Below are positions 1 through 10,539 of a stretch of DNA of 57,500 nt, in pieces. The notes below the pieces were generated by a model. The model had not been told where the DNA came from. It ran no database searches and saw only the letters and a list, made by a program, of their open reading frames with translations. Every line of letters starts with the position of its first letter. The first letter of the stretch is position 1. A program made the position numbers and the translations under genes. Source of the stretch: Actinomortierella ambigua (Eukaryota > Mortierellomycota > Mortierellomycetes > Mortierellales > Mortierellaceae); contig JAAAJB010000164.1 of the NCBI GenBank assembly GCA_016098155.1, positions 1 to 57,500 on the forward strand. Direction: 5' to 3'.

Positions 1-2340
1 AAGGCGGCCGAGGACGCTGTGGTGGCGGCAGATGCCAAGGCCTGGAATGATCTTCAGTCACGCAAGCATGGGCGGTCGACGGGGTCGTTGCCGCCGAATG
101 GAATGTCTGGGTCCGAGTCCGAGTCCGAGTCTGAGATGACGGAGACTGCTGCCAAGAAAGGTGCTGGTTGTGATGGCGATGGCGAGAAGAAGGCCCACTC
201 ACGTAAAAAGATGGTCACAGATTCCAAGAACGTGCTGACAGATGACGATGCCGAGCCTGAGCAGCAACCTGCCTTCTCGAGTGTGGCTCAAATGATGCTG
301 AATGTCGTCGGCAAGTCGGCTGTTGCCGAGTCTGCAAAGGCAAAGGCCCCGGTCGTGCTCCCCCTGACAAGCGCGTTACAGACTTCTACCACCATTCGAG
401 TTGATTCCACGGGATCGTCGCCATTCTCCTTTGCGCCAGTGGCGTCGAAGAAGGCGGACTCGGAGGAGGAGGAGGAGGAACGGCAGGAGGCAGAGGTGGA
501 AAAGTCTGCGCCCTTGTCCCTGGACGCAATCCGTAAAGAGGCAGCGGCTTCAAAGGCGACTACTACTTCATCCATCTTTTCAGTGCCTGCGCCCGGCTCC
601 CTGTTTGCCACGCCTGCAGTGACGGGCGAATCTGCCAGTACCAAGGACAAGAAGGATGCTTCCGAAGCCTCCAAAGCACCCTCATTGTTTTCAGCCCCCG
701 CAGCACCTCAGTTTGGCAGTACAAGTGGCGGCAGTAACAGCAGCAGCAGCGCGGAAAAGTCTGAAGCGGCAACAACAGCATCAAAGGAATCCAAGGCTTT
801 GTCCATCAGCTTTGGAGTGTCTACCCCTGCTTCTACCACTGCCACTACCGCTGCTGTCACCTCTAAACCCTTTGGCGCCCAGACCAGCCTGTTTGGAGCA
901 CCACCAGCTGTTACGGAAGATGGAAAGGCTGGTTCGACCAAGACGACAAGCATCCCCTTCGGAAGCTTCCAAAGCGCGTCGCCCTTTGGGACCCGTACCA
1001 CACCCGCTTTTGGCTTTGGCAGCGGCGGCAGCAGCAGCGGCCAAGGGCCAGCTACCACAACTACCACAACTGCGATGTCGTCGACAACAAAGCCCGCTTT
1101 GGCTGAAACAGGATTTGGCAAACCTGGGGCAGCGGCGGCCACCACTACTACTACCACGTCCACCTTCTCCACCTTTTCCACCAATCCCTCCTCCTCTTTG
1201 TCGTCAATCCCATTTGGAGCCTTTGGCGCACGGAAAGGAACCGATGGCTCTGCCAAGACTGCCACCGCCACCAACATCGCCACCACTACCACTACCACCG
1301 CCACAACCACGACGACGGCAGCAACGGCAACACCGTTCGGCTCCTCTTCTGGCCTATTCGGCCAACCGGTCAAGACGCCAGCGGATCGGCTGAAGCTCCG
1401 CGATGGAGGCGGGGCGATGTGGTCCGCACCATCGTCGGTGGGCGGCTCGCCAACACCATCGTCGGTGGCGTCGCCCGTGGGCTCGCCGCTGTACCTGCCA
1501 GAGCTGCCAGACTATAGTGAAGATGGTCGTGAGCAGGACGAGGTCGAGGAGGCGGAGCAAGAGGACGATGAAGGGGTTGGCTCGTATGGACAGCAGGACG
1601 GTGACGATGAAGATGGCCGGAGCTATACCGAGGGCAGCGTGGTGGTGGTCACGGATGATGACGAGGGCGAAGGCGGTGCGGGCTCGTATGGCTCGTATGG
1701 CTCGTATGGCTCCGACGCAGAAGAGGCCGAGGGTTACTCGGATAGGGATGATGAGAACAAGGAGAATGAGGGCCCCGGTCGCAGTGGCGAAGATCCTGCC
1801 AAACCAGCCATTTCTGTGACGGGTGCGGGGCCGTTCAACTTTGGCGTGCCCACCGGTGGCTGGGGTGCATCGTCATCGTCGTCCTTCAAGCCAGCTGCTG
1901 GCACGACAACAACGACGACGACCGGGGGTGGTGCCTTTTCGACGTTTGGTTCGTCCTTTACCGCGACATCCTCGTCATGGACAAAGACTGCGACGACGAC
2001 AACCTCAACGGCAGCAGCAGGAGCAGGCGAGTTTGAATTTTCATTCGACGGTGAGAATGAGGGTGAAAGCACCACCACTATCGCCGGTCAACAACAACAA
2101 CAACAGCCATCTTCCTCATTTTCATCCTCGTTCCACGCCTTTGGAGGCATGCAGCAGCAGCAGCAGCCGTCGAGACTGAACCGGCAACGCAGCAGCATCT
2201 CCGAGTATGAGCGGTCACCAGAGCGGTTTGCGGTGGCGTCGCAGGATGCGGAGGAGGGTGCCATGTCGCCGTTGATGAGCCCTCTCGCGAGCCCCGTTTT
2301 GTCGCCCGCGCATCCTCCCTTCACCGGTCGCCGGTTCTAA
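1..2340 (+). CDS. FG-repeat nucleoporin-like protein, 5'-truncated
   Basis: The frame is open from base 1 and ends at TAA 2338-2340, so at least 779 C-terminal residues are present and the true start lies left of the window. The product is low-complexity, rich in Ser, Thr, Ala and Gly. It carries scattered FG-type motifs (SLFG, PFG, LFG, FGFG, TFG) separated by polar spacers, the hallmark of nucleoporins that line the nuclear pore and bind transport receptors. A strongly acidic stretch lies around 1510-1770 and contains repeated GSYGSYG. Poly-Thr runs are encoded by ACN triplet expansions. The C-terminus is Ser/Pro-rich with several SP sites (SPLMSP, SPVLSP), possible mitotic kinase targets. 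I see no Ran-binding domain in the visible part. It could be a Nup1/Nup60/Nup2-like protein or another FG-rich nuclear protein; the exact orthologue cannot be set without the N-terminus. Confidence 0.68.
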   Translation, partial: KAAEDAVVAADAKAWNDLQSRKHGRSTGSLPPNGMSGSESESESEMTETAAKKGAGCDGDGEKKAHSRKKMVTDSKNVLTDDDAEPEQQPAFSSVAQMMLNVVGKSAVAESAKAKAPVVLPLTSALQTSTTIRVDSTGSSPFSFAPVASKKADSEEEEEERQEAEVEKSAPLSLDAIRKEAAASKATTTSSIFSVPAPGSLFATPAVTGESASTKDKKDASEASKAPSLFSAPAAPQFGSTSGGSNSSSSAEKSEAATTASKESKALSISFGVSTPASTTATTAAVTSKPFGAQTSLFGAPPAVTEDGKAGSTKTTSIPFGSFQSASPFGTRTTPAFGFGSGGSSSGQGPATTTTTTAMSSTTKPALAETGFGKPGAAAATTTTTTSTFSTFSTNPSSSLSSIPFGAFGARKGTDGSAKTATATNIATTTTTTATTTTTAATATPFGSSSGLFGQPVKTPADRLKLRDGGGAMWSAPSSVGGSPTPSSVASPVGSPLYLPELPDYSEDGREQDEVEEAEQEDDEGVGSYGQQDGDDEDGRSYTEGSVVVVTDDDEGEGGAGSYGSYGSYGSDAEEAEGYSDRDDENKENEGPGRSGEDPAKPAISVTGAGPFNFGVPTGGWGASSSSSFKPAAGTTTTTTTGGGAFSTFGSSFTATSSSWTKTATTTTSTAAAGAGEFEFSFDGENEGESTTTIAGQQQQQQPSSSFSSSFHAFGGMQQQQQPSRLNRQRSSISEYERSPERFAVASQDAEEGAMSPLMSPLASPVLSPAHPPFTGRRF
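1261..1322 (+). repeat. ACC/ACN triplet expansion coding poly-Thr
   Basis: This is a run of degenerate ACC, ACT, ACA and ACG triplets inside the nucleoporin-like gene. It codes a Thr/Ala-rich spacer between FG motifs. Similar Thr runs occur near 1060 and 1140. The mixed codon use suggests an old expansion. Confidence 0.6.
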
Positions 2341-2751
2341 TTGCCGCCCTTCACTCACCACACCCTATCTCATTCATGGGTTTTCATCATTGAGAAAAAA
2401 AAACACACAGACATTTTTTTTTCTTTACATTCAAAAAATAAATAATAACGAAACTTGTTGCATGGTATTCAAAGTCCACATGAGCTTCATGATACAAAAC
2501 TTTGGCGGCTATCCCGCCAAGGGACCTCGCACACAAAATAAAAACGCCAATGTGAATAAAATTACATTTCAAATTAGTCGGGAAGAGCAAAGAACGAAAG
2601 AAACAGAGAGAGAGAGAAAAGAGAGAAAAAAGCTACGGAGTAAAGCAGATAAAATAATAAACCATTTTTTTTTTGGTGTTTTGTCAACGTGGTCGTTGCG
2701 TTGTGTGTGTGTGTGTTTTTTTGCAATTATTGTGGGTTGATGTCGTCCCTC
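2341..2751. other. Convergent 3' region between nucleoporin-like gene and INO80
   Basis: There is no coding signal here. Both flanking genes end into this A/T-rich stretch. An AATAAA polyadenylation hexamer lies at 2437-2442 on the plus strand, about 100 nt past the nucleoporin stop. The INO80 transcript ends from the other side. A short GT run sits at 2702-2715. Confidence 0.6.
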
Positions 2752-5700
2752 TTAGTCCATGTCCACATCGACATCCTCTTGGTGACCATCCTCGGCCTGC
2801 AAGCGAGTGCTGACCATCGAAGTTGCTGCTGTCATGGGCGACTGAGTGTCCGAGTTGGCCATCGCCATATTGAATGCCAAAGGCGTGGCACCTTCAGATG
2901 CACCACCACCAACAGTAGCTGCAGCTGCGGCTTCTGCTGCCTGGGCGGCAAGTTGCTTCTTGGTCAGCTTCTTGGGCTTGGGTTCCTTGGGGGGCTTCTC
3001 CTTCTTGGGCTTTGGCTCCTTGGGTACCTTGGGTGCCTTTGGCGCCTTGGGCTTTCGCGGTTGCTTACCCTTGCCCTTACCCTTGCCTGTGCCGCCTTCG
3101 CCGTCCTCACCTTCTGCAGCAGCAGCGCCATCAGCAGGTACCTGACCATCCTCATCCGCCGCCGCCGCCGCCCAGAGATCATCCATGGTGCGTTTTCCGC
3201 CACCAGCAGAATCTCCATTAGCACCACTGCCACTCTTGTCCTTCTTGGCACGCTTGCTAGGCCGTCCTCCTCCGTTGCTACTGTTACCATTAGCCTCCTT
3301 ACCAGACGAGGATTTCTTGGTCTTGGCCTCTGCCTCGTCCGCCTTGCGCTTAAGTTGCTGCTCGTGGAGCTTCGTGGCCAGCTCGTCGTCGTCCAAGAGC
3401 AACGAGACAATCTCACGCGGCTTAAAGTCGACGCTCTGCTTGAACTCGCCTCCTGAAATGACCACCTTTTGGATCTCGTCCTTCTGCTTGGCACGTTGCA
3501 AGATACGCTCCTCAATCGTGCCCTTCGTGATCAGGCGGTACACCGTCACCTGCCGCGTCTGGCCCAGACGATGCGCTCGGTCCATCGCCTGCTGATCCAC
3601 CGTCGGGTTCCAGTCCGAGTCGTAAAAGATCACCGTGTCGGCCGCCGTCAGGTTGATACCCAGACCACCGGCACGTGTACTCAGCAAGAAAATAAAGATC
3701 TCGGGCCGCGTCTGCCAATCCGTCACCATGTCACGACGATCCGAGATCTTGGACGAACCATCCAGACGGAGGTACTTGTACTGGCGGTACGTCAGGTACT
3801 CCTCGATCAGATCAATCATCCGCGTCATCTGGAAATAGATCAGCACACGATGTCCATCCCGCTTCAGATCCACCAACAGCTTATCCAGCACCGCCAACTT
3901 GCCAGAGTCCATAATCAACTGCTTCATCTGCGGCACCTCGATCGACGAGTAGCCCTGCGACGACAACGAGGGTTCACCCAACAGGCCCTGCCCTCCATTG
4001 ACCCGCCACAGATCCTGCAGTGGCTCGCTCGTCAACCGCTGTTCGTCCTCCACCTCAAACTCGGACACGCCCAACAGCGCCCGCCGCATCGGTCGGTCAA
4101 ACATCAGCTCGCGCTGCCCAACCTCAAATCGTCGGTCCGAGCACACGGGTTCGATCGGCGGTGCCACGGCCTTGGGTCGGTAGGCGGATTCCATCATCGG
4201 GAGGTAGCCCGCTAGCTCAGACCGGTCCACCACCCGACCCAGCTCCTCGATCCGCGGCAGCAGCGATTGGTTGCTGGTCGAGAACGGCGAGCTCGTCTCA
4301 GTGATCAAGAGCCGTGCATACGTCTGTGCCGGTGTGTACTCCTCCTCCTCCTCCTCCATACCTTCGTCGTCTTGAACATCTTCTTCATCCTGGTGACCTC
4401 CATATCGGCCTCCATCCAGGAACCAGCCACGACGCGACCGCTGCTCGCGAGTCTCAAGATGGATCGCAAATCGCTCCATGAGGTTACCTCGGAAGGCCTT
4501 GCTGGTTTGCGTGGGCGACAGGTCCGAGAACGGCACAAAGGCAAATGCGCTATGACTACTCTCCATCGATTGCGCAATATAGCTAGGCTCCCAAATATTC
4601 AGCAAATGATCCAAATACTTGGTATCCATGCCGGCCCTCGACCGCTCCGCAGGTTCGCGCAAGATGCCACCGTCGCGGTAAAACAGCTTTGGGATCGAAT
4701 AGGCAATCGCGCTCCGCGTCGTGTACGGCACCAACAGCTCATCGCCCTCCCGCGCAATCGACAGCGTCTGACTGAACGTACACATGGCCAGCGGCGACCG
4801 AACATCCGCCCGCTCAAACAGCTCCGGATGGTTGCACACTTTTCGGAACTGCATCACCAGGTTCATCAGACTGTCCACCGACGCACTGTCGTCCAGCGAC
4901 GACGCCTTCTCCATCAGCTCTGCAATCGACAGCTTCTCCTTCAGCCCCTTGTACAGCGTCCGCTGTCGCGCCGTCAGCTCACAACTGATTTCGAGCTCAA
5001 TCTTGTCGCCCAACTCGTTCTGCACATTCTTCTTGATACGCCGCAACATGAACGGTTTCAAAATCATGTGCAGTCGCTTCAGCTGATGCTCGTTCAACGA
5101 CCCCTTGTTCTCCGCATGCGACTCAATGTCCTTTGAGAACCACTCGCTAAACTCCTCGTGCGAGTCAAACAGGCTCGGCATGATGAAATGCAGCAACGCC
5201 CACAGCTCTTGCATACTGTTCTGGATCGGCGTGCCCGTCAAGAGCAATCGGTTGCGGCAGTTAAAACCCAACAGCGTCTTCCAACGTGCACTCGACGAAC
5301 TCTTGATCGCCTGCGCCTCGTCCAACACCATGTACTGCCACTTGACCCGCGAAAAGTACTTCTCATCCGACACCACCAACTGGTACGACGTGATCAGCAC
5401 GTGGAACGGTGCATCCTTGCTGTAGATCTGCTTCTTGTTCCAAAACTTGCGCAGCGTCTTCCGGTCCTTGATGTTACCCCAGTAAGGCAGCGCCTTAAGG
5501 TCCGGTGTAAACTTGGTAAACTCTTGCTGCCAGTTGTGCAACGTCGAGGCCGGTGCAATGACGAGGAACGGGCCCCAGATGTTTTGTGCCTCCGCTAAAT
5601 GTGCCATCAACGAGATCGACTGCACCGTCTTGCCAAGTCCCATCTCGTCTGCCAGAATACCGTTGATACCCTGCTCCCACAAATTGGCCAGCCAATTCAG

Positions 5701-8700
5701 ACCCTTGATCTGGTATCCCTTGAGCTGACACATCAACATCTTGGGCTGCTCAATCTCGGCCCCAACAGGCATACTCGATGGGTTCTGGAAGTTCATCTCG
5801 TCAAAGTCGGACTGTGACACGGCTAGGTTCGCCTGTTGCTGCTGTTGTTGCTCCTGCTTGTCGCGATGCTCCTCGGCCTCTCTGTCGAACGCCCGCGTCT
5901 TTTCCTGAGCTGCAAGCAGGGCCTGCTGAGCACTGTACTTGGCCTGGGCATTCAGGGCCTCGTCCGAGGCTTCGTCAAAATCGAGCTCGTTGGTATCCAA
6001 GGGTTTGTGGTTGGGGTCCTGCGGGATCTGGTCTGATCCACCGTCCGCAGACGAAGAAGGCTGCATCCGCACGGGCGTGGCATCGTCGTCCGCCTCGGCG
6101 GCCTCGGTACCAATCTTCTTGCCAATGAAATGACTGTACAGCTCCGTCTGGGTGATCAAAAAGTTGAGCTTCCGTGCCTGACGACGGGCTTCACGCATCT
6201 CTTCCTCGATCCTTAGTCGCTCAATGGCCTCCTTCTCGGCCTTCTTGCGCATCTCACGCTCCTCACGTTCGTTGCGCTTCCAGAAGAAGAGCATCTCGCG
6301 GTTGGCCCGGCGCGCGCGTGAGTGAATGTCTTTGGTCGTCTTGACTGCACGCAGGGCAGCCTTGCGGACCTCACGCTGACAGAGCAGCGCCAGCTTCTTG
6401 CAGTTTTGCTGTCGCGAACTCTGCGAACTCGTCACAATCTTGGACATTTCGCGGATCTGACGGTGTGCAATCAGATCCCAGATCGCTCGCCGCTGATTCT
6501 CATACTCTTCTTCTTGGAGTCGTGCCAACGTCTCTTCGTCCAACACCGGTTCCTCTTCCTCTAACAGTAATGGCTCCGTGTCTGACACGTCCGATAGCAA
6601 CGCTGCCGCCGATCCGACCTCGAGCGACATCTCCAGATCGGCATCGTCCTTGTCGTCCAGCCGCGTCATAAATAGGTCTTGGTCCTCGTCGCCACCATTC
6701 ATCAGCTCTCCGCTTGCGCCTGCTCCTACGCCTGCTCCACCACCGTTCGGAGTATGGTTCAGACGGGCCGTCATTTCCGCATGGGCTTGAAGAGCAGCTT
6801 CACGACGCTCACGCTTCTTTTTCTCAGCCTTGGTCTCCTTGGTGACCACCACCATCTCGTCGTCAACTTGCTCCGTCTTGATAGAGGGGTCGGAGGTCTT
6901 GGCTGAAGGCTGCAGCTTTTTCCTGCCCCGACCCCTGCCCTTGGTCGGCGGAGCCGTGGTAGCGGACGCTGCGTCAACCATGCTGTGATCTGAATCCACA
7001 CCATGCTCGTTTCCATTCTCCAGTGAAGCCTTCTTACTCAAGCGCTTCTCCTGTTTGACGAGGAACTTTTCGTGCAACTTCCGACGCTTACGCTAAAAGC
7101 GAGGGAAAAGGGGAATAGGAACCAGGACAAAAAATCAAAGCGTTATCAGTAAGCTTGTTGATGAACATCAGCAGATTGCAAGTTGGACTAAAATACGCGA
7201 TAATGCCCTTGATTTTTTTTCTTACCTGGGTTTGCTTCTCATACGCCTTCTGAACTCTTTGACCACGTTGATGAACATCAAGCCAGTAGGTCATCAGATC
7301 AGGGTGCTTCGAGTAGTCAGGCCCATCGCCTTCGCTACTGTCACTCGACAAGGCCGCTTTGGGTCGAGGAGGCGCGTGCAAGAGTGACTCGTCCGAATCG
7401 TATGTCTCACCACCACCCCCACCACCGCCGCTGCCCATCTTACTCGCCTCGCCATCTGAAATGGACAATGAGATAGATCGTCGACGTCGCTTCATACTGC
7501 TGCTGTTGTTGTTACTGTTGGTGCTGCTCACAAAACCAGATCCTTCCTGCTTGGCATGATCTTGCATCACTTGATCAGAAGTAGGCGTCGCTTGCTGTGA
7601 CCCATGAGTATTGTTCGTGGATGACAATGCAGTCATGTTCGTCGCTGTTGATGGAGCGGGCGCAATGGCCTCCAATGCAGGCACGGGCAAGTTTTTGGGC
7701 TTTGGCTTTCGTCCACGCTTGACCTTTGGTGGTCCTTCTCCTGGGACGCCCATCGCTGCAGCGGCAGCTGCAGCAGCAGCTGCTGCTGCTTGAGTCGCCG
7801 CTCCTCGACCACGACCACGCTTTTTCTCTCCATCCTGCTGCTGGCGTCGCTTTGGTTGAGCGGTTGCAGTGGTGGGTGGCACAACGGAGCCTGATCCGTG
7901 GTCTCTCTCCTTGGTCTCCTTGATCAGTGCAGGGTTCACACTCTCATTATCGGAACGGGTGAGATCCACTGATGCAGGCTCTAATGGCGCCACAAATTCC
8001 TTCTTCGTCGTGGTGGTGCTAGTGGCGGGCTCTACGGCCGCCGTAGGATCAATTGCAGACAAAGTAGGCCTGGGTTCCATGGGCTCATCGGTAAGATCAA
8101 TTGTTGTCCCAGATGAAAAAGGTACACTTGTCACCTTGTTGATGGGTGCTTCTGATCCATGTGTCTTTTGGGAAGCGGTCGAAGGCGAGGAGGAGGATGG
8201 CGAAGCTGACGAGTGCACTGGGCCGGGCATGGGCAGCATGCGCGCACGCTCGGCCAGTTGGCCTGGACCCCTGGGTGAATCGATCGGCCGGGGTGGCGGA
8301 GAGTAAGGGGATCGAGGGCGTGTCTGTTGGGAGGGAGCCTGGTAGGCTTGATGGGATTGTGAGGGTGCTGCTGTAGGCGATGCGTCGCGATAGCGGGAGG
8401 GTGGCGATGTCATTGAACGTCCACGCTCCTCCTCCCGGTACTCGGGTGAGCCTTCTCTCGAGTTTCGTTGAAGCAGCTGAGCGATCGACATGGGTTGGGG
8501 CTTCCTGGCGGTGGCAGGAGGCGAATGTTGTGGTGAAGGCGATCGCGGAGGATACGCACTACCACGGTAGGATGTCGGCTCTGAATATCCCGATGCAGAA
8601 GAAGGGGGTGGATGGTAGGCTGATGATGCTGAAGAGGGGTACTATAGGTACGAAGATGGAAATACAGGCGGTGAGTTTGATGGCTTTGGGGAGGAGGAAG

Positions 8701-10539
8701 AGGGGGGGACAACCTCCGTCTGTTCGTTCATTTCCAGAAAAGTGAAACACTGCAACGCCAGCCAACAACAGCAGATTGGGAAAATTTACCTCGTATCGGG
8801 ATGAGCGGGGAGGAGGGGAGACATGACGAGGAGCCCTTGTTGGAGACCGTGGGCGACCACTGCTGATTGGATGCGACGACATTGACGGGTAGTATCCCTA
8901 TTTAAGATATAGGTCCAGAACAGAAACAAAAACAAGTTTGTCTAGTGAATGGGGTGCTCACGTTGCTCCGCCCAACTGCGCTCCCTCCAGTATACAAAAA
9001 AAAATGTAAATAAAGCTCGCTCCAACATACCTGGTCATGATCGATCTGATCTGCCCTATCGTCTACACGACGCCCATAGTCCACCGAACGCGGGTCTATA
9101 TTGGGCGAGCGTGAGGGATGTGTTGAATGAACTGGCCAGGTGCGAGGCGAATCCCCTCCCATGGATGGAGCTGCAGTGGATGAACGTCCATGAGGTGACT
9201 GTTGTTGTGGATGCATGGGCCTGCCGAGCTCATAAGGTGAAGGACCAGGTCGGTGAGGAGGCGGAGGGGACGAATGACGCGGCGGCGGCGGCGGCTGTTG
9301 TTGTTGCTGTTGCTGCTGCTGTTGTTGTTGTTGTTGTTGCCTCTGAGAGTAGTAGTCGCGACTATCGGGATGGCGGGAAGGGGGCGACTGGGGGTGGTAA
9401 TAACCCTATTTCGACCATGGAAACAAAGGATGGGAAGTCCAGTCAGAAAAGATACATGCGTACATCTTGAGTTAGCTGGAGTTTCGTCGTCCAAACAATC
9501 AAGGGATTGGTCACTTCTCCCCTCCTTCGTCCACCTTTCTTTCCCTCGGGAGGGAAAGGACGGGGGGGGGGAAGGGCAGGCATTGAGCCAGATACCAGAA
9601 AACCCGACGTCGTCGTCGCTGCTGTTGCTGTTACTTGCACCACATTACCCATCCACCCCCTCCACGACTGTTTTTTTGTTGTGGTTGCTGTTGCTATTGT
9701 TGCTGTGTGTGTCCTACTATTCTATCCCATTTAGACAGGGACGGAATTGCACAGAGCAAGAGAGAGAAAGAAGTATTATTTCTCTTCTTTTTGGCATTGC
9801 TTACCTGAGATGTTGGTGGGTAGTCGGATGGATGCCAAGCTCCGTAGGAGGAGGCTCCCGAAGATGTACTCCCAGGATGACGGCCATACTCTGCAGGCGG
9901 TGGGCCTTCGTGTCTCGAACGACTGTACTCACGCGGAGGAGGCGGAGGGGAGCTATATCGCATCTGCTCCGAATATCCAGAGGCTGGGCCAGTGCCATAT
10001 CTTGTGGGTGAGTGTCCTCGTGGAGGAGGAGGAGGTGCATGCTGATGCGACATGTATCGAGACTGGGGAGGAGATCCGTATCCGGCGGGTGGGTAGTCAT
10101 ACTCGCGCGAGGAGCGCACTGAAGACGAACTGGATGGCGGATAATGTGACGGTGGCGGTGGCTGTCCATGCCCGTATGAGTGTGCATAGGCATGGTCACG
10201 ATGCGAAGGCGGAGGAGGATGATGGTACGGATGATGGTGGCCATAAGGGTCGTACGATCCGGGTGGTGGTGGAGGCCCGCTACGGTAGGCAATCGGCGGT
10301 CTAGACGACGAAGCAGGAGGAGCATTGGCGGGGCGGGTCATCTCTGGTGAGTGAGGCGGAGCCATGGCACTTCCAGCCTCCTGATAGTAAGCCGAGGACG
10401 AAGAGGACGAGCGCTGTTGCTGGTGGTGGTGATAATCGTGGCTGTACGACGACGAAGCCGGCGACGAGGATGGGTGGCCGCCATTGGCTGTCGATGAGCT
10501 CGATGGTTTCTGCTGTTGTGGTTGCTGGTGATCCTGCAT
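2752..10539 (-). CDS. INO80: INO80 chromatin-remodelling complex core ATPase
   Basis: Five exons on the minus strand: 10539-9805, 9405-9031, 8897-8790, 8641-7226 and 7092-2752. They give about 2324 residues, and all four introns are phase 0. The product is the Snf2-family motor of the INO80 complex, which slides nucleosomes and exchanges H2A.Z in the nucleus. A DBINO region lies near residues 1080-1200. The first ATPase lobe has the Walker A motif DEMGLGKT (Lys about 1366) and the DEAQ box near 1469. The second lobe, from about 1956, has DGSS, STRAGGLGINL and DRAHRLGQ. About 490 residues separate the two motor halves; a long insertion here is diagnostic of INO80. The C-terminus is Lys/Pro-rich (PKEPKPKKEKPPKEP). 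The first 880 residues are low-complexity Pro/Ser/Tyr/Gln, which makes the protein longer than usual (about 1500-1600). Start chosen: ATG 10539, beginning MQDHQQPQQQ; this 5' end is less certain than the motor. Confidence 0.95.
9295..9339 (-). repeat. CAG/CAA tract, Gln15 followed by Pro5
   Basis: Exon 2 of INO80 contains 15 consecutive Gln codons, ten CAA and five CAG, followed by five CCG Pro codons. The interrupted CAG/CAA pattern should be fairly stable but may be length-polymorphic between strains. Confidence 0.9.

Noticed and set aside
708..1373. Long antisense open frame over the nucleoporin-like gene
   Set aside because: It reads as Val/Ala/Pro-rich, the shadow of ACN/GCN triplets in the real frame.
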